A stretch of 64,000 bases of DNA from Deinococcus frigens DSM 12807 (GTDB lineage: Bacteria; Deinococcota; Deinococci; Deinococcales; Deinococcaceae): assembly GCF_000701425.1 (NCBI RefSeq), contig NZ_JNIW01000015.1:20543-84542 (forward strand). The letters are read 5' to 3'. Every line of letters begins with the position of its first letter. Position 1 is the first letter of the stretch. Below are positions 32,603-48,039 of this stretch, in pieces. Under the pieces are notes generated by a model. That model searched no databases, was not told the origin of the DNA, and worked only from the letters and a program-made list of their open reading frames with translations. The translations under genes and the position numbers were made by a program.

Positions 32603-32909
32603 CTGACCTTCCTCCCTGGCGGCCTCCCACAGAGGAGGAATGGAAGGCGGCTGCCCCCCAGGATGACAGGTCTTGAAAAGTAGGGCAGTGTCGCTAGCCC
32701 ATTCCAGCTCAGCAATCAAGCGGTTCTCCGAACTACGTCACCGGAAAAACAGACTTATGGTGACTCCATTCTCCGTCCTGCCGGGCAAAATTCACTTGCT
32801 ATCGTCGCGCACAGACGCCCATGAGGACGCTGCTCCTCTCCTGCGGAGCTGTGCCAGTCCTGCTCGGTCATCAGGACGGTCTCTTTACGACAAAGGCTCT
32901 GGAACATCT
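32603..32909. other. 307-base intergenic stretch with a dispersed repeat
   Basis: No open reading frame of note. It contains the 26-base repeat copy at 32835-32860. The AT-rich part around 32720-32790 (CCGAACTACG to TTCACTTGCTATCG) could hold a promoter for the small exported protein transcribed leftward, but no firm element is seen. Confidence 0.5.
32835..32860 (+). repeat. dispersed 26-base repeat, copy A
   Basis: CCTCTCCTGCGGAGCTGT and the following eight bases match copy B at 42914-42939 in 25 of 26 positions. Both are intergenic. CTCCGCAGGAG inside is a short palindrome (TCTCCTGCGGAG). Confidence 0.8.
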
Positions 32910-33491
32910 TCAATTGCGCTGGGCGTCGCTCCGCATTTGCCCGCGCTCCCAGACGAACTCCAGGATGCTCTCCAGTTCAGGTTGATAGCCGTCCCCCGTG
33001 TCCACGATCAGCGTGGGAAGGCCCAGTTGAACGGGCTGCGCAAAGTGCGCCCAGCGGGCCGGGTTTTCCTCCATCTGCCGCAGGTTTTCGGAGTCTGTGT
33101 AAGCGGGGTGAAGGCGACGCCCTGTTCCCGCCCGCGCCCGGAATCGCTCGTGGCTAACGGCTTCCGGGACCGTGCAATGGATGACCACCGCATCGGCTTT
33201 CGGCAGCAGCGCCCCGATTTCAGCCACGCCGCGCTCACTGTGGACGCTCCCCTCCGCCACCACGCTCAGGCCCGCGCTTAGTAGGGCGTCAATCGCGGCG
33301 TAATACGCGGCCCAGTGCGCCCTGGGAACCTGGGGCAACAAGTCCGGCTGGTGCTGCCAGAGGTTCCAGAGCCGCACCTGAAAGTCGTCACGGGACAGCG
33401 AAACGAATCCCAATCTTGCGCGCAGGGCGGCGGCCAGCGTGGTCTTGCCGCTGCCCGGCACGCCTGTTACCAGCACCAGCAGCGGTTTCAC
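32910..33491 (-). CDS. P-loop kinase-like protein
   Basis: 193 residues. Walker A VTGVPGSGKTTLAAALRARL; then SLSRDDFQVRLWN and SVVAEGSVHSERGVAEIGAL, the layout of small P-loop kinases (zeta-toxin/ATP-kinase class) which phosphorylate small molecules. RFRARAGTGRRLHPAYT is an Arg-rich lid. The substrate is unknown. GTG start two bases after the pullulanase stop, so it is co-transcribed with pullulanase. Confidence 0.82.
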   Translation of the reverse strand: MKPLLVLVTGVPGSGKTTLAAALRARLGFVSLSRDDFQVRLWNLWQHQPDLLPQVPRAHWAAYYAAIDALLSAGLSVVAEGSVHSERGVAEIGALLPKADAVVIHCTVPEAVSHERFRARAGTGRRLHPAYTDSENLRQMEENPARWAHFAQPVQLGLPTLIVDTGDGYQPELESILEFVWERGQMRSDAQRN

Positions 33492-33493
33492 AG

Positions 33494-36853
<3,360 letters not shown>

Positions 36854-36927
36854 GTGTGGGGATAGTGTAAACGCTGCGGCTGAAGCCGTCTTGGCCTCTT
36901 GCACACCCTCTTCCCGGCAGGGCTGAT

Positions 36928-36933
36928 TACTGT
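36928..36933 (+). promoter_or_regulatory. -10 element TACTGT, leaderless small gene
   Basis: TACTGT lies six bases before ATG 36940; no ribosome site follows. Confidence 0.6.
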
Positions 36934-36939
36934 CAAGCC

Positions 36940-37131
36940 ATGACCGGAAAAACCAGCGACGAGCATTTTGATGAACTGCCAGAACACCACAGCGACGCCG
37001 AGAGCCTGCGCAAGATCCCGGAGCGCTACCAGAAAAATCCGGGCGTGATGCAGGACAGCCCCGGCAACCCCGACATCGGGACCGAGGAGCCGGAGGACAC
37101 CACGACATTGCCTGGACGGGTTTCGATTTAA
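36940..37131 (+). CDS. small hydrophilic hypothetical protein
   Basis: 63 residues, charged: HFDELPEHHSDAESLRKIPE and PEDTTTLPGRVSI; probably disordered or helical. No family recognised. It is divergent from pullulanase, leaderless, and ends 18 bases before the hairpin at 37150. Confidence 0.65.
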   Translation: MTGKTSDEHFDELPEHHSDAESLRKIPERYQKNPGVMQDSPGNPDIGTEEPEDTTTLPGRVSI

Positions 37132-37149
37132 CGCGGCTTGAACCACAGA

Positions 37150-37178
37150 GGGGAGGCGTTCCGTCTGGAAGCCTCCCC
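37150..37178. terminator. bidirectional terminator-like hairpin
   Basis: GGGGAGGC (37150-37157) pairs with GCCTCCCC (37171-37178), the pairing continuing through TTCC/GGAA in the loop sides. No T-run. It separates the small gene from galK which converge here. Confidence 0.65.
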
Positions 37179-37196
37179 GTTCGGGTGTCCACCGGA

Positions 37197-38228
37197 TTAC
37201 GGCACCACCACACGTCCCAGCGTACCGTAATCGGTCAGTATCGCCTCGCCCACTGCCGCCGCCGTCCCGTCCCGGACCAGCGCCACCACCGCGCCGCCGA
37301 AACCCGCGCCGGTGATCCGCGCACCCAACACGTCCGGGTGGGCTTGCAGCAAAGCCACCAGATCGTCCACCAGCGGATGAGACACCGCGTAGTCGTCGCG
37401 CAGGCTGGCGTGCGTGGCGTTCATCAGTGCTCCAAATGTGGCGGCGTCGGCCTCCAGACCTTCCAGAACTCTTGCGTTCTCGCTGACCACATGGCGGGCG
37501 CGTTCGCGCAGGGGCGAGGGCAGCGTTTCCACAGCGCCGATGTCGGTCACGTCGCGCAGTTCCCTGATACCCAGCAACCGAGCGGCTTCCTCTACCTGCG
37601 CGCGGCGTTCGTTGTAGCCGCTCTCGGCCAGACGGCGCGGCACGCCGGAGTCCATGACCAGCACCTCGGCTCCCGCCGGAAACGGCACGGCGCGGCGTTC
37701 CAGGCTACGGGTGTCGATCAGCAGCAGGGTGCGCGTGTCGGCCAGGCTGCTGGCCATCTGGTCCATCACGCCGCAGTTGACACCCACGAATTCATGTTCC
37801 ACCTGCACGCCACGCAGCGCCAGCGCCACGTCGTCCAGCTCCAGGCTGTACAGCTCACGCAGCGCCCGCAATGTTGCCACCTCCAGCGCCGCGCTGCTGC
37901 TCAGGCCACCGCTGGGCACCTGACTGGTCACATAGACGTTCAGCCCCTCGGTGACGCCGCTCAGGTTCAGGCAGCCGGTCAGGTAAGGGGCGAAGTCCTC
38001 ACCCACCTCGCCCACCGGCACATGCAGGGTCTGTTCCAGGTTGGCACTGTACAGGACGTGAATGCCTGTCCCATTCCTGCCGATCCCCACCGTTGCCCGC
38101 TGTGGAATGGCGGTGGGCAACACGAAACCGCCCTGGTAGTCGGTGTGTTCGCCCAGCAGATTGACCCGGCCCGGTGCCGAGGCCATGATCTCCGGCGCTG
38201 ATCCGAACACATCTTTAAATGTTTTCAA
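37197..38228 (-). CDS. galK: galactokinase
   Basis: 343 residues. Phosphorylates galactose to galactose-1-phosphate with ATP. Galactose-binding signature [19 protein letters not shown] near residue 20, GHMP ATP loop [17 protein letters not shown], and C-terminal [18 protein letters not shown] start at 38228, inside the galT 3' end (14-base overlap); this gives the expected N-terminus [12 protein letters not shown]. Last gene of the galactoside operon. Confidence 0.96.
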   Translation of the reverse strand: MKTFKDVFGSAPEIMASAPGRVNLLGEHTDYQGGFVLPTAIPQRATVGIGRNGTGIHVLYSANLEQTLHVPVGEVGEDFAPYLTGCLNLSGVTEGLNVYVTSQVPSGGLSSSAALEVATLRALRELYSLELDDVALALRGVQVEHEFVGVNCGVMDQMASSLADTRTLLLIDTRSLERRAVPFPAGAEVLVMDSGVPRRLAESGYNERRAQVEEAARLLGIRELRDVTDIGAVETLPSPLRERARHVVSENARVLEGLEADAATFGALMNATHASLRDDYAVSHPLVDDLVALLQAHPDVLGARITGAGFGGAVVALVRDGTAAAVGEAILTDYGTLGRVVVP

Positions 38229-39321
38229 GACCCACCGCCCGCAACTCCGCCGCCGCCACTTCGGGGAACTTGTCGTTGGCAAACTCGCCCGCGCCCTGCT
38301 CGGTTCCGGCCAGGTACTTCATGCGCCCTGCCGCCCGCAGGTACGGATAAAGCTCGATATGGAGAGGAAATTCAGGGTGCGGCCCGTCCAGTGGGGCCTG
38401 ATGCACCGTCAGCAGATACGGCATTCGCACGCCGAACAGCGCGTCCAGCCTCAGCAGGGCGTCCTTGAGGGTGCGGGCAAAGGCGGCGCGCTCGTCGTCC
38501 GTCAATTCAGAAAGCAGGCTGACTGGACGTGCCGGGAGAATCCAGGTCTCGTAGGTGTAGCGGGCAAAGGGAGGCACCACGCTCAGCGCCGCGCCCTCGT
38601 CGTGAATAATTCGCTCGCCTGTCGCTCGTTCGGCGGCTACAAAGTCGGCAATCCAGGCGTTCCCTGTGTTTACATGATGTTTCCGGGCCAATTCCAGCAT
38701 CTGCGCGGCCACCGGGGGCAGGTGGTCATAGGCGTAAATCTGACCGTGTGGATGGTGTAATGTCACCCCGACTTCCACACCCCGGTTCTCAAAGGCCAGC
38801 ACGCTCTGGATCACGCCGCCCGCCGCGAAACGTGAGGTCCGGTCTGCCCAGACCAAGAGCAGCAGGCTCATCTGCGCGTCGCTCAGGTCCGAGAGCCGCC
38901 CCGCCGCATTCTGGCTGAAGACCACCACTTCGCAGGCACCGATGCCTGCCCGCGTGTGGGCCGGGCCGGGGAGCGGTTCCGGGGCGTTCAGAGTCAGGCT
39001 GGGAAAGCGGTTGGCGAAGACCGCCAGATCGTACTCGCCGCGCGGCAGCTCGGTGGGATGCGCCGGGTCAGAGGTGGGTGCGAGGGGATTGTATTCGGGC
39101 GGAGGCAGAAAAGTGCGCCCCAGACGGTGTGCGGCGTACATGACCCACTCGCCGCGCAGGGGATGCCAGCGCATAACCGGGCGGGCGTCCACCGGCTCAT
39201 TGCTGGGGCTAGGAACCTCGGACGTGACCACGATAGGACTGAGGCCGTACAGGGTCAGCGGACGGCCATCGGGCTTGGTGTAGTCCCGCTGATACGTCTG
39301 GCCGGTGGCAGCGGAGGTCAT
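38215..39321 (-). CDS. galT: galactose-1-phosphate uridylyltransferase
   Basis: 368 residues. Swaps UMP between UDP-glucose and galactose-1-phosphate. HIT-superfamily site [17 protein letters not shown] (HPHGQ, nucleophile His). Also [13 protein letters not shown] and [17 protein letters not shown]. Start ATG 39321 overlaps the aga stop by four bases; ATG 39330 is an alternative. The zinc-site cysteines of E. coli GalT are not evident. No galE in the window. Confidence 0.95.
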   Translation of the reverse strand: MTSAATGQTYQRDYTKPDGRPLTLYGLSPIVVTSEVPSPSNEPVDARPVMRWHPLRGEWVMYAAHRLGRTFLPPPEYNPLAPTSDPAHPTELPRGEYDLAVFANRFPSLTLNAPEPLPGPAHTRAGIGACEVVVFSQNAAGRLSDLSDAQMSLLLLVWADRTSRFAAGGVIQSVLAFENRGVEVGVTLHHPHGQIYAYDHLPPVAAQMLELARKHHVNTGNAWIADFVAAERATGERIIHDEGAALSVVPPFARYTYETWILPARPVSLLSELTDDERAAFARTLKDALLRLDALFGVRMPYLLTVHQAPLDGPHPEFPLHIELYPYLRAAGRMKYLAGTEQGAGEFANDKFPEVAAAELRAVGLENI

Positions 39322-40799
39322 AGCGGCCATTTTGCGCCGTGCGCGGGCAGGTCACCCACGGCATGATCGGTCAGGTTAAAGGTCGCGCGGCCAAAGTGGG
39401 TCACTGCACCTCCGTCACTTTCGGTGAGGGTACCAGGCCGGTCCGGCGTGCTGATCTCCAGACAACGGCGCAGCAGGGCCAGTCCCTCGGCGTCCAGCAT
39501 GGCGACCGGATCGCTGCTGGCCCGCAGGCCGCCCACCACGTCCAGCATGGCGGCGATGGCGTGGCGCTCGGTGCCGGTCAGCAGGCTCAGCTCGCGGCGG
39601 CAGATCGCCACGTCCGGGTCCGGTTGATACCAGGAGTGCTGATACCAGCGTGACAGCGCGGTGTGCAGCGCGTTGCGGGCGCTGGGACCGGTGGCGTCGC
39701 CCAGCCACACCCGGCGCGATTCCTCGTCCCACAGTGGGGCCACGTCCGGCCCGGTGCGCATGGCGTCCACGATCCCGATGCTGCCCGCCAGAGGTGCGCC
39801 GCAGCCCAGCAAAAAGGCGTCCTCGCCCGCGCCGTCGCGCAGGGCTTGCAGGCCCATGCGGTACGCCGCCGCCCGGCCCACCGACGGGTCATGCCGCACC
39901 CCCGGCAGCGCCGCGCCGTACAGAAAATCCAGCTTCAGGTACGGGTAGCCCCAGCCTCGCACCGTGGCGGCCAGTTCGCGCAGCCACGCCAGCACTTCGG
40001 GGTGGGTGGTGTCCAGCGCGTGGTACGCCCCACCCCAGTTGTGACCCACCGCCAGCGGTCCGCCGTCCTCGCCGCGCAGCATCCAGTCCGGGTGACTGCG
40101 GAACAGTTGCGAGGTGGGCGAGGCCAGAAATGGAGCCAGCCACAGCCCCGCCGTGAAGCCCAGCTCGTTCAGCCCCGCCGGGAGGTCGCGCGCATGGCCG
40201 CCGAAGTGGTCGGAGGCTGTGAACCAGTCGCCCAGATCGGCCTGAAAGCCGTCGTCCAGTTGAAACACGTCGAAGGGAAGCTGGTGTTCGCGGGCCAGCC
40301 GGGCATTGTCCAGCATGGCGTCCAGCGTGACGCCCCGGTAATAGCTGTACCAGCTACACCAGACCCGCTGCGGCGCGGGCGTGCGGGCGTGCATGTTCTG
40401 TCCCAGTTCGGCGGCACGGCGCTCCAACGTGAGGGTCACATCATCTGTCTCGTCCCAGGTCAGTTCCACATCCGGCCCCTCCACCGTGCCGGAGACGCGC
40501 ACCCTGTCACCGTCGGCCCGCGCTTCCCAGTGGATAAAGCTGTGGGTGGCGTCCCGCGCTGCTCCAACCCAGCCGCCGCCGTTCGGACGCACCAGCGCCA
40601 GCACGGTATGGCTGCGCCACACGCCCGCCTCGCCGCTGGGCAGGAAGGCCGGATCGTGGCCCTGCTCGTGCCGCCAGCGCATCAGCGGCACCGCCTGGAG
40701 GTCCGTCAGCGGGCGCAACTCGGCCTCGCTCCACGACTGGTAGCCGCTGATCAGCACGCGCACCGTGGCCGGATCAATCGAGAGATTCCATTCAGGCAT
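39318..40799 (-). CDS. GH36-type alpha-galactosidase
   Basis: 493 residues. Splits alpha-galactosides such as melibiose or raffinose. GH36 marks: [36 protein letters not shown] with the nucleophile Asp (KLDF), LLGCGAPL and [11 protein letters not shown] with the acid Asp. Shorter than typical 700-residue GH36 enzymes, lacking much of the N-terminal super-sandwich. No signal peptide, so cytosolic after uptake. A GGAGGA ribosome site precedes ATG 40799. Overlaps its neighbours on both sides. Confidence 0.92.
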   Translation of the reverse strand: MPEWNLSIDPATVRVLISGYQSWSEAELRPLTDLQAVPLMRWRHEQGHDPAFLPSGEAGVWRSHTVLALVRPNGGGWVGAARDATHSFIHWEARADGDRVRVSGTVEGPDVELTWDETDDVTLTLERRAAELGQNMHARTPAPQRVWCSWYSYYRGVTLDAMLDNARLAREHQLPFDVFQLDDGFQADLGDWFTASDHFGGHARDLPAGLNELGFTAGLWLAPFLASPTSQLFRSHPDWMLRGEDGGPLAVGHNWGGAYHALDTTHPEVLAWLRELAATVRGWGYPYLKLDFLYGAALPGVRHDPSVGRAAAYRMGLQALRDGAGEDAFLLGCGAPLAGSIGIVDAMRTGPDVAPLWDEESRRVWLGDATGPSARNALHTALSRWYQHSWYQPDPDVAICRRELSLLTGTERHAIAAMLDVVGGLRASSDPVAMLDAEGLALLRRCLEISTPDRPGTLTESDGGAVTHFGRATFNLTDHAVGDLPAHGAKWPL

Positions 40800-42816
40800 G
40801 CTGATCCTCCAGTACAGCGTTCTCCAACACGGTAAAGCTGACCGCCTCCAGCTTCTGCCCGTTCCATTCCACCGCGTCCGGGTTCCAGTTCTGAAGGAGT
40901 GTTTTTCCCGCCCGGCGGCTGAGGCGCACGCCTTCGGGCAGCGGGGTGACCGATACCTCTGCGCCCGTCAGCACCTCGGCCAGCACGGTGGCGACGAGGT
41001 TGTCGATGTGCGCGCCGATCACGGTCACGCCGCCGCTCCGAATCACCGCGCTCTGACCGTCCAGCGGGCCGCCGGAGTACGTATACAGCGTCTCGGCATC
41101 CTGCGTGCGGTAGCTCTCGGCCCAGGCATGCGCCTCGAACTCGCCGCCGCTGCCCGTGACTTTCTGCGAGAGGGTGGGGCGCAAAGAGTCGTATTGCAGC
41201 AACTTCGCGCCCACCAGGTCCGACAGCGGGCCGAATTGCCCGTCCGCCCAGGTTTCCCCGCCCGGCGTGCGGAAGGCGGTGCGCGGGCCGCAGACCAGTT
41301 TTGACCCAGCCTTTACTGCTGCCGTCCAGTGTACCGCCCGCTCCTGCGAGACGAGCGTGATGGCGGGGGCGACAATCACCGCGTACCCGCTCAAATCCGC
41401 GTCCGCGTGGATCACGTCCACGTCCACCCCCAGTGCCCGCAGCGCCGAGTAATAGGTCAGCGTCTGCGTCCAGTAGCTCAGGCTGGCGCTGTGCCTCTGC
41501 TCGTCGTAGAGCCACAGGCTGTCGTAGTCGTGCAGCAGGGCAACTTTCGCCGTGACCTCGCCCACGGGGAATTGCGTGGGATCCAGTTCCGCCACCTCCG
41601 CAAAGCCCCGGTCCGGCGTCTCGTCGTGCCTCAGCAGGCCGCTGTGCATGACCTCCTGCGCCATCGTCGCGGCCCGCCAGCGAAAGTAGCTGACGACATC
41701 CGCGCCGTGCGCCCACGCCTGGGCCGTCCAAAGTTGTACCGCGCCGTCGGCGGGCAGTGGGTTGAAGGGTGCCCAGTTGACCTGCCCGCACTGCTGCTCC
41801 ATGACCCAGGGGCCGTTCGGCGTGCCTGCGCCGTCCCGTCCCAGCGCATTCCCGCCGCCCAGCAGGCCCCGGTACAGATCGTGGTTGAAGGCGATCAGGT
41901 CCGGCTGTCCCGTCCGCGCAAAATGGGTCTTCACGTCCTCGCCGCTGCCGGGCGGTGCGAAGAACTCCAGCATCCCCAGCGGATAATTGTCCCAGGTCAC
42001 GAAGTCCAGCCCCTTCGCCACGTCATAGTGGTCAAAACCCATCTCGAAGATCATGAAATTGTGCGTCACAAAGCGCCCCGGCGACAGCTCCCGCAGAATC
42101 GCCACCTGCTCAGCCTGAAACTCGGCGATCATGTCCGAGGCGAAGCGGTAGAAGTCCAGCACATGCGAGGGGTTCGGTTCGGCCACCGTCAGATTGGGAG
42201 GCTTGATCTGCGCCCAGTCGTTGTATTCCATGCTCCAGAAGACGTTGCCCCAGGCCGTATTCAGGGCGTCTATCGTGCCGTATTTCTTTTCCAGCCAGCC
42301 CGGAAACGCTTCGGCGCTGGCCCCGCCGTAACTGCGCGCGGCGTTGTGGCAGCCGAATTCATTGTCGGTCTGCCAGCCTGCCACTGCCGGATGCTCGCCG
42401 TAGCGCTCGGCCATCGCCCGCGTGATGCGTTGCGAATGCTCCCGGTAAACGGGCGAGGCAAAGTCGTACTGCCGCCGCGCCCCGAACTCGCGCACCCGGC
42501 CCTGCGCGTCAATGGGCAGGATTTCGGGATGGGCGCGGATCAACCAGGCGGGTGGCGTGGGCGTGGGCGTACACAGCACCACGCGCAGCCCCTCGGCATG
42601 GTAAGCGTCAATGGCGGTGTCCAGCCACTCCCAGTCGTACTCGCCAGGGCGCGGCTCCATGCGGCTCCAGGCGAACTCGGCAATGCGGACGTAGCTCAGC
42701 CCCAGCTCTTTTTGCTGCCGCGCGTAGGGCACCCAGCGGTCCGGCGGCACATGCTCCGGGTAATCGCAGGAGCCAAGGAGGAGGTGTGGGGCGGGGCCAG
42801 ATTTTGATTGGGTCAT
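40792..42816 (-). CDS. GH42 beta-galactosidase
   Basis: 674 residues. Cytosolic, clan [15 protein letters not shown] carries the acid/base Glu and [12 protein letters not shown] the nucleophile Glu. Three domains: the TIM barrel (1-390), the trimerisation domain (390-610, [20 protein letters not shown]) and the small C-terminal beta domain (610-674). ATG 42816 has an AGGA site eight bases upstream. Overlaps the alpha-galactosidase by eight bases. Confidence 0.95.
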   Translation of the reverse strand: MTQSKSGPAPHLLLGSCDYPEHVPPDRWVPYARQQKELGLSYVRIAEFAWSRMEPRPGEYDWEWLDTAIDAYHAEGLRVVLCTPTPTPPAWLIRAHPEILPIDAQGRVREFGARRQYDFASPVYREHSQRITRAMAERYGEHPAVAGWQTDNEFGCHNAARSYGGASAEAFPGWLEKKYGTIDALNTAWGNVFWSMEYNDWAQIKPPNLTVAEPNPSHVLDFYRFASDMIAEFQAEQVAILRELSPGRFVTHNFMIFEMGFDHYDVAKGLDFVTWDNYPLGMLEFFAPPGSGEDVKTHFARTGQPDLIAFNHDLYRGLLGGGNALGRDGAGTPNGPWVMEQQCGQVNWAPFNPLPADGAVQLWTAQAWAHGADVVSYFRWRAATMAQEVMHSGLLRHDETPDRGFAEVAELDPTQFPVGEVTAKVALLHDYDSLWLYDEQRHSASLSYWTQTLTYYSALRALGVDVDVIHADADLSGYAVIVAPAITLVSQERAVHWTAAVKAGSKLVCGPRTAFRTPGGETWADGQFGPLSDLVGAKLLQYDSLRPTLSQKVTGSGGEFEAHAWAESYRTQDAETLYTYSGGPLDGQSAVIRSGGVTVIGAHIDNLVATVLAEVLTGAEVSVTPLPEGVRLSRRAGKTLLQNWNPDAVEWNGQKLEAVSFTVLENAVLEDQHA

Positions 42817-43201
<385 letters not shown>

Positions 43202-44112
43202 TCAACCCTTGGTGGCCCCGGAAGTCAACCCGCCCTGCCAGTACCGTCCCAGGCTCAGGAAGGCGATGATCAGCGGCAGAATGCTGACCAGCGCACCCAG
43301 CACAATCACGGTGTAGATCGGGTCCTGCCCGCTGCTCACACTGGTCTGGTTCCACACCGACAATCCCAGCGTCAGCGGAAACAGCGTGTCCCGGTTGACC
43401 ACTACCAGCGGCAGAAAGAAGTTGTTCCACGCGCCGACAAACGAGAACAGCGCCACCGTGACCAGCCCGCCGCGCACCAGCGGCAGCCCCAGTTGCCAGA
43501 AGATCTTGCTCTCGGACGCGCCGTCGATGCGGGCGGCTTCCATCAGATCGGTGGGAAATCCGGCGTCCCAGAACAGCCGCATCAGGTACAGGCCAAAAGG
43601 GTTGACCAGACTGGGCAGAATGACGGCCCAGTAGGTGTTGATCAGCCCGATCTTCTGCATCAGCAAAAAGATGGGCAGGGCCAGCGCGGTACTCGGCACC
43701 ATGATCGTCGCCAGGATGATGTTGAACATGGGACCGCTGCCCCGGAACCGGAACTTGGAAAAGGCGTAGCCGCCCATCGCGGCAAACAGCATGCTGCCCA
43801 CTGCCGAGACCCCGGCGTACAGGATGGAGTTGAGCAGCCAGCGCAAGAAGATACCGTTGTCGCGCGTGAACAGGATCTGCACGTTCTCGGCAAAGTTGCT
43901 GGGCGAGGTGAACCACAGCCCGAAGGTGGAATACAGTTGTCCGTTGCTCTTGGTCATGGTGGTCAGCACCCACCACAGCGGCAGCAGCGAATAGATGCAG
44001 AACAGCGACAGCGCCGCCCACTGAAGCGGCGAGAAACCCTGGCGGGGCCGCCCCGGCGGACGCGGTGCCTGGGCCGTCTTGACCGTTTGGGGTTGATCCA
44101 GATTGGTGGTGG

Positions 44113-44116
<4 letters not shown>
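43202..44116 (-). CDS. ABC sugar transporter permease, MalG-like
   Basis: 304 residues, six membrane segments, for example [40 protein letters not shown] and [24 protein letters not shown] end region [23 protein letters not shown] loop [23 protein letters not shown]1-family permease for oligosaccharides. The ATG overlaps the stop of the MalF-like gene by four bases. The Pro-rich N-terminus is cytosolic. Confidence 0.94.
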
Positions 44117-44973
<857 letters not shown>

Positions 44974-45138
44974 GGGCAAGCACCTCCTCAACAACTCTTG
45001 AAACGAATGGAGAGGGGTGCAGCGTTCGCGCCCCTCTCTTTCGTGCCTGACCGCCCGTGCGCTGGCTGGACGGTCAAAGCGGTCTGGCGGGTGGACTGAG
45101 GGCAGCAATTCTGCCACTTCAGCCACGCGCCGCCAGCC

Positions 45139-46464
45139 TTACTTGACCGTGAAGCCGTTCTGCTTGGCGTAGGCCAGCGACTCGGCCTGCCAGGCGTCCA
45201 ACGCCTGATCGGGGGTGAGCTGGCCCTTGAGCATGCGGTCGATCTGCTTGGTGTAGTTGTCGTTGACGAAGGGGAACCACGGTGCCCACTCGAAATTGAC
45301 ATTCACGCCGCGTGAAGCCTGCGCGTACACGGCGCTGATGTTCTGGCCGCCAAAGAACTTGCTGGGGTTCTTGCTGGTTACGGCCAGGGCGGGCAGGGCC
45401 AGGCCCGCGTCGCTGGCGGGGAACAGGCCGCCGTTGTTCCAGTCGGCGGTGATGGCCGTGGAGGACAGATTGAGCCACAGCGCGAACAGCGTGGCCGCCT
45501 GTGGGTTCTTGCTCTGGGTGGTCACGACGTTGCTGCTGCCGCCCCAGTTGCCGCTCTTGATGCTGCCGCCCGCCGTCCACTGCGGCAGCGGGGCCGCACG
45601 CCACATGCCCGCCGACTTGGTGCCCAGGCTGCCCGCGTAGCCGCCCGGCCCCCAGGCCGCTTCCATGTTGGTGGCAAGTTTGCCCGCGCCCGCCGCGTTC
45701 CAGTAGTCGGCGCTGAAGCCTGCCAGTGTGCCGACCTCGCCGCGCCTGATCATGCCGTTCCAGTAGTTCAGGACCTTCTTGGCGCTGGCGTTGTTCAGGT
45801 TCTGGATCCAGCCGTCACCGTCGCGCTTGAAAAACTGCCCGCCGTCGGCCCAGGCCAGCGCCATGAACCACGGCGCGAAGGTGGAGTAGAAGTTACCGAA
45901 CTTGACCGTGCCCTTGCTCTTGGTCTTGACCGTGGCGGCGGCCTTGGCGTACTCGTCCCAGGTCTTGGGCACAGCCACACCGTACTTCTTGAGGATGTCG
46001 TTGCGGTAGACCATCGCAAACGGGCCGGTGTCCTGCGGAATGGCGTACACGGCCTTGCCGTCGGGGCTGACCTGGCCCCAGGTCCACGGCACGAAGTACT
46101 CCTCGTAATCGCCCGCGCCGTACTTGCTCAGGTCGGCCAGACCGCCAGTATCGGCGAAGGCAGGCAGGAAGCCGTACTCGACCTGCGCCACGTCGGGCGC
46201 GCCTGCACCTGCCTTGATGGCGGTCTGGAGCTTGGTGTAGGTGGCCGGGCCGCCCCCCAGGTTCAGAATCTTGATTTTGATGTTGGGGTACGCCTTTTCA
46301 AAGGACGCCACGGTTTTATCCAGCCCCGGAACCCAGGACCAGACCTCCAGAGTGATGTTCCCGCTGGGCGCTTTGGGAAAGGCGGGATCGGCGGCCAGGG
46401 CAGAACCGGCGAGCAACAGTGTCGATATGGACAGGGCGGACAGGGACAGCATGACTTTCTTCAT
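45139..46464 (-). CDS. ABC sugar transporter substrate-binding protein
   Basis: 441 residues. Signal peptide [20 protein letters not shown] ends near SALA. The mature part [20 protein letters not shown] and [20 protein letters not shown] is the MalE-type solute-binding fold (cluster B). The enzymes in the operon suggest it binds alpha- or beta-galactosides. GGAGG precedes ATG 46464. 165 bases separate its stop from the MalF-like start. Confidence 0.94.
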   Translation of the reverse strand: MKKVMLSLSALSISTLLLAGSALAADPAFPKAPSGNITLEVWSWVPGLDKTVASFEKAYPNIKIKILNLGGGPATYTKLQTAIKAGAGAPDVAQVEYGFLPAFADTGGLADLSKYGAGDYEEYFVPWTWGQVSPDGKAVYAIPQDTGPFAMVYRNDILKKYGVAVPKTWDEYAKAAATVKTKSKGTVKFGNFYSTFAPWFMALAWADGGQFFKRDGDGWIQNLNNASAKKVLNYWNGMIRRGEVGTLAGFSADYWNAAGAGKLATNMEAAWGPGGYAGSLGTKSAGMWRAAPLPQWTAGGSIKSGNWGGSSNVVTTQSKNPQAATLFALWLNLSSTAITADWNNGGLFPASDAGLALPALAVTSKNPSKFFGGQNISAVYAQASRGVNVNFEWAPWFPFVNDNYTKQIDRMLKGQLTPDQALDAWQAESLAYAKQNGFTVK

Positions 46465-46513
46465 GAAAAACCTCCGGTTGAGGATGAGTGTTGAATTAAG
46501 GTGGACGTGCATT

Positions 46514-47287
46514 TTAGACCATCTGTAGGTCAGTGATGCAGTTCAGCAGTTCGGCGGGGGAGCCGCCGCCATGCCGGTCGGTGATCAGGGTGTGAACCGC
46601 GTCGATGGGGGCCACCTGCGCCTGGCTGACCTGCCCCAACTTGCTGTGATCGGCCACCACCACGACTTCGCGTGCCTGATGAACCATGATCCGCTTGATC
46701 TCGGCTTCCTCATGGTTGGCATTGGTCACGCCCGCCTCGGCGCTCACGCCGTTGCAGCCCAGAAACAACCGGTCCGCGTGAATGCGGCCCAGCACCTCCA
46801 GCGCGTAGGGACTGACCAGCGAGTGTTGCAGCGGGCGCAGCGTGCCGCCGGTCACGATGACCTGCACATTCGGCAGCCGCTCCAGCTCCAGCGCGATGTT
46901 CAGGCCGTTGGTGACCACCGTGATGCCGCGCAGGGTGGGCGAAAGAGAGCGGGCGACTTCCGTGGTGGTGCTGCCCACGTCCAGAAAAACAGTTTCTCCG
47001 TCCCGAACCAGCGCCGCCGCCGCCCGCCCGATGCGCCGTTTGGCCGCCGAGTATTTGCGGCTGGTTTCCTCCAGTGGCGACTCTCTGGATGCAAACGGGC
47101 GGTTCAGGTCCAGTGGCAGGCGTGCCCCGCCGCGTGTGCGCCGCAGCTGCCCGGCATCGGCCAGGGCCTTGAGATCACTGCGAACGGTGACTTCCGAAAC
47201 ACCAAGAAGTTTTGAGAGTTCCGTTGCGGAAACCTCACCGTTTTGCTGTGCCAGTGACAGAATCTCGCCCCTGCGTGCCCGAATCAA
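46514..47287 (-). CDS. DeoR-family transcription regulator
   Basis: 257 residues. N-terminal [23 protein letters not shown] followed by [18 protein letters not shown]. The C-terminal DeoR sensor domain binds sugar phosphates ([35 protein letters not shown]). Probably represses the galactoside operon in absence of its inducer. TTG start 47287 is chosen because GGAGGAGG is well placed before it; TTG 47302 gives five more residues. First gene of the eight-gene unit. Confidence 0.93.
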   Translation of the reverse strand: MIRARRGEILSLAQQNGEVSATELSKLLGVSEVTVRSDLKALADAGQLRRTRGGARLPLDLNRPFASRESPLEETSRKYSAAKRRIGRAAAALVRDGETVFLDVGSTTTEVARSLSPTLRGITVVTNGLNIALELERLPNVQVIVTGGTLRPLQHSLVSPYALEVLGRIHADRLFLGCNGVSAEAGVTNANHEEAEIKRIMVHQAREVVVVADHSKLGQVSQAQVAPIDAVHTLITDRHGGGSPAELLNCITDLQMV

Positions 47288-47309
47288 GCCCACCTCCTCC
47301 AAATCTAAG

Positions 47310-47324
47310 TTTTCGTTGCTTTCG
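47310..47324 (-). promoter_or_regulatory. possible DeoR operator, direct repeat of TTTCG
   Basis: TTTTCG and CTTTCG are repeated with a nine-base period upstream of the regulator gene (reverse strand CGAAAG and CGAAAA). CGAAA-type direct repeats are common DeoR-family operators. It fits autoregulation and control of the whole operon. Only a motif match. Confidence 0.4.
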
Positions 47325-47494
47325 GAGCTTACGATACCTGGGGGACGGCGTCAATAGCCGGGGTTGCCTTCCCCGAAACGTCGGCGACTGGGGCGCGGGC
47401 ATTGAGGCAGGAGCCAGGACTGGCCCCGGCGCATGTTGCTCGCCGGGGCCGCAGGGGATGAAGTTTTGCAGCGCGACCCTTAGCGCACGTCAGT

Positions 47495-47836
47495 TCAGCG
47501 CACGTCGATCAGTTCCACATCGAAGATGAGGGTCGCGCCGCCGGGGATCACGCCGGGCACGCCCGCATCACCGTAACCGAGGGCCGCCGGAACGGTCAGT
47601 CTGGCCTTGTCACCCACCCGCAGTTGCGCGATGCCCTGGTCCCAGCCGGGGATCACATAGCCCACGCCCAGCGGGAACTCGATGGGTTCGCCCCGGTCGC
47701 GGCTGGAGTCGAATTTCTGGCCATTTTCCAGCGTGCCGGTGTAGTGGACCCGTACCATCTTGCCGGTCTGGGCCGGGGTGCCGGTTCCCTCTGCGTACTT
47801 CTCGACCTGGAGTTGGGGCTGCTCTGCGGCGCTCAT
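47495..47836 (-). CDS. FKBP-type peptidyl-prolyl isomerase
   Basis: 113 residues. Cytosolic FKBP: VRVHYTGTLENGQKFDSSRD, GVGYVIPGWDQGIAQLRVGD and ALGYGDAGVPGVIPGGATLI, the complete small FKBP core without the IF domain of SlyD. It speeds cis-trans changes at proline. The start ATG 47836 has a leaderless signal; the frame upstream is open but not FKBP-like. Confidence 0.95.
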   Translation of the reverse strand: MSAAEQPQLQVEKYAEGTGTPAQTGKMVRVHYTGTLENGQKFDSSRDRGEPIEFPLGVGYVIPGWDQGIAQLRVGDKARLTVPAALGYGDAGVPGVIPGGATLIFDVELIDVR

Positions 47837-47843
47837 GGCACGC

Positions 47844-47849
47844 AGCGTA
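47844..47849 (-). promoter_or_regulatory. -10 element TACGCT for the FKBP gene
   Basis: TACGCT on the reverse strand is seven bases before ATG 47836; no ribosome site. Confidence 0.65.
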
Positions 47850-48025
47850 AAGCCTGAATCCTGGGCCTCCCCCAATCCCTGAAGTGACGCTAAATTCTGA
47901 TCTGCCCTCTCAGCGTTCGGGGCACGCCCTGAACAGCCTGGGGATGACGTGTGGGAGCGTTCACATGTCGGCTGCCGGAAAATGAGCTGTCTCGTGGCAG
48001 TGTGCCGGGTCCGCCGCGCGCCTGC

Positions 48026-48031
48026 TAGCCT
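48026..48031 (+). promoter_or_regulatory. -10 element TAGCCT for lepB
   Basis: TAGCCT is eight bases before the GTG at 48040; no ribosome site. Confidence 0.55.
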
Positions 48032-48039
48032 GGGCAGCC

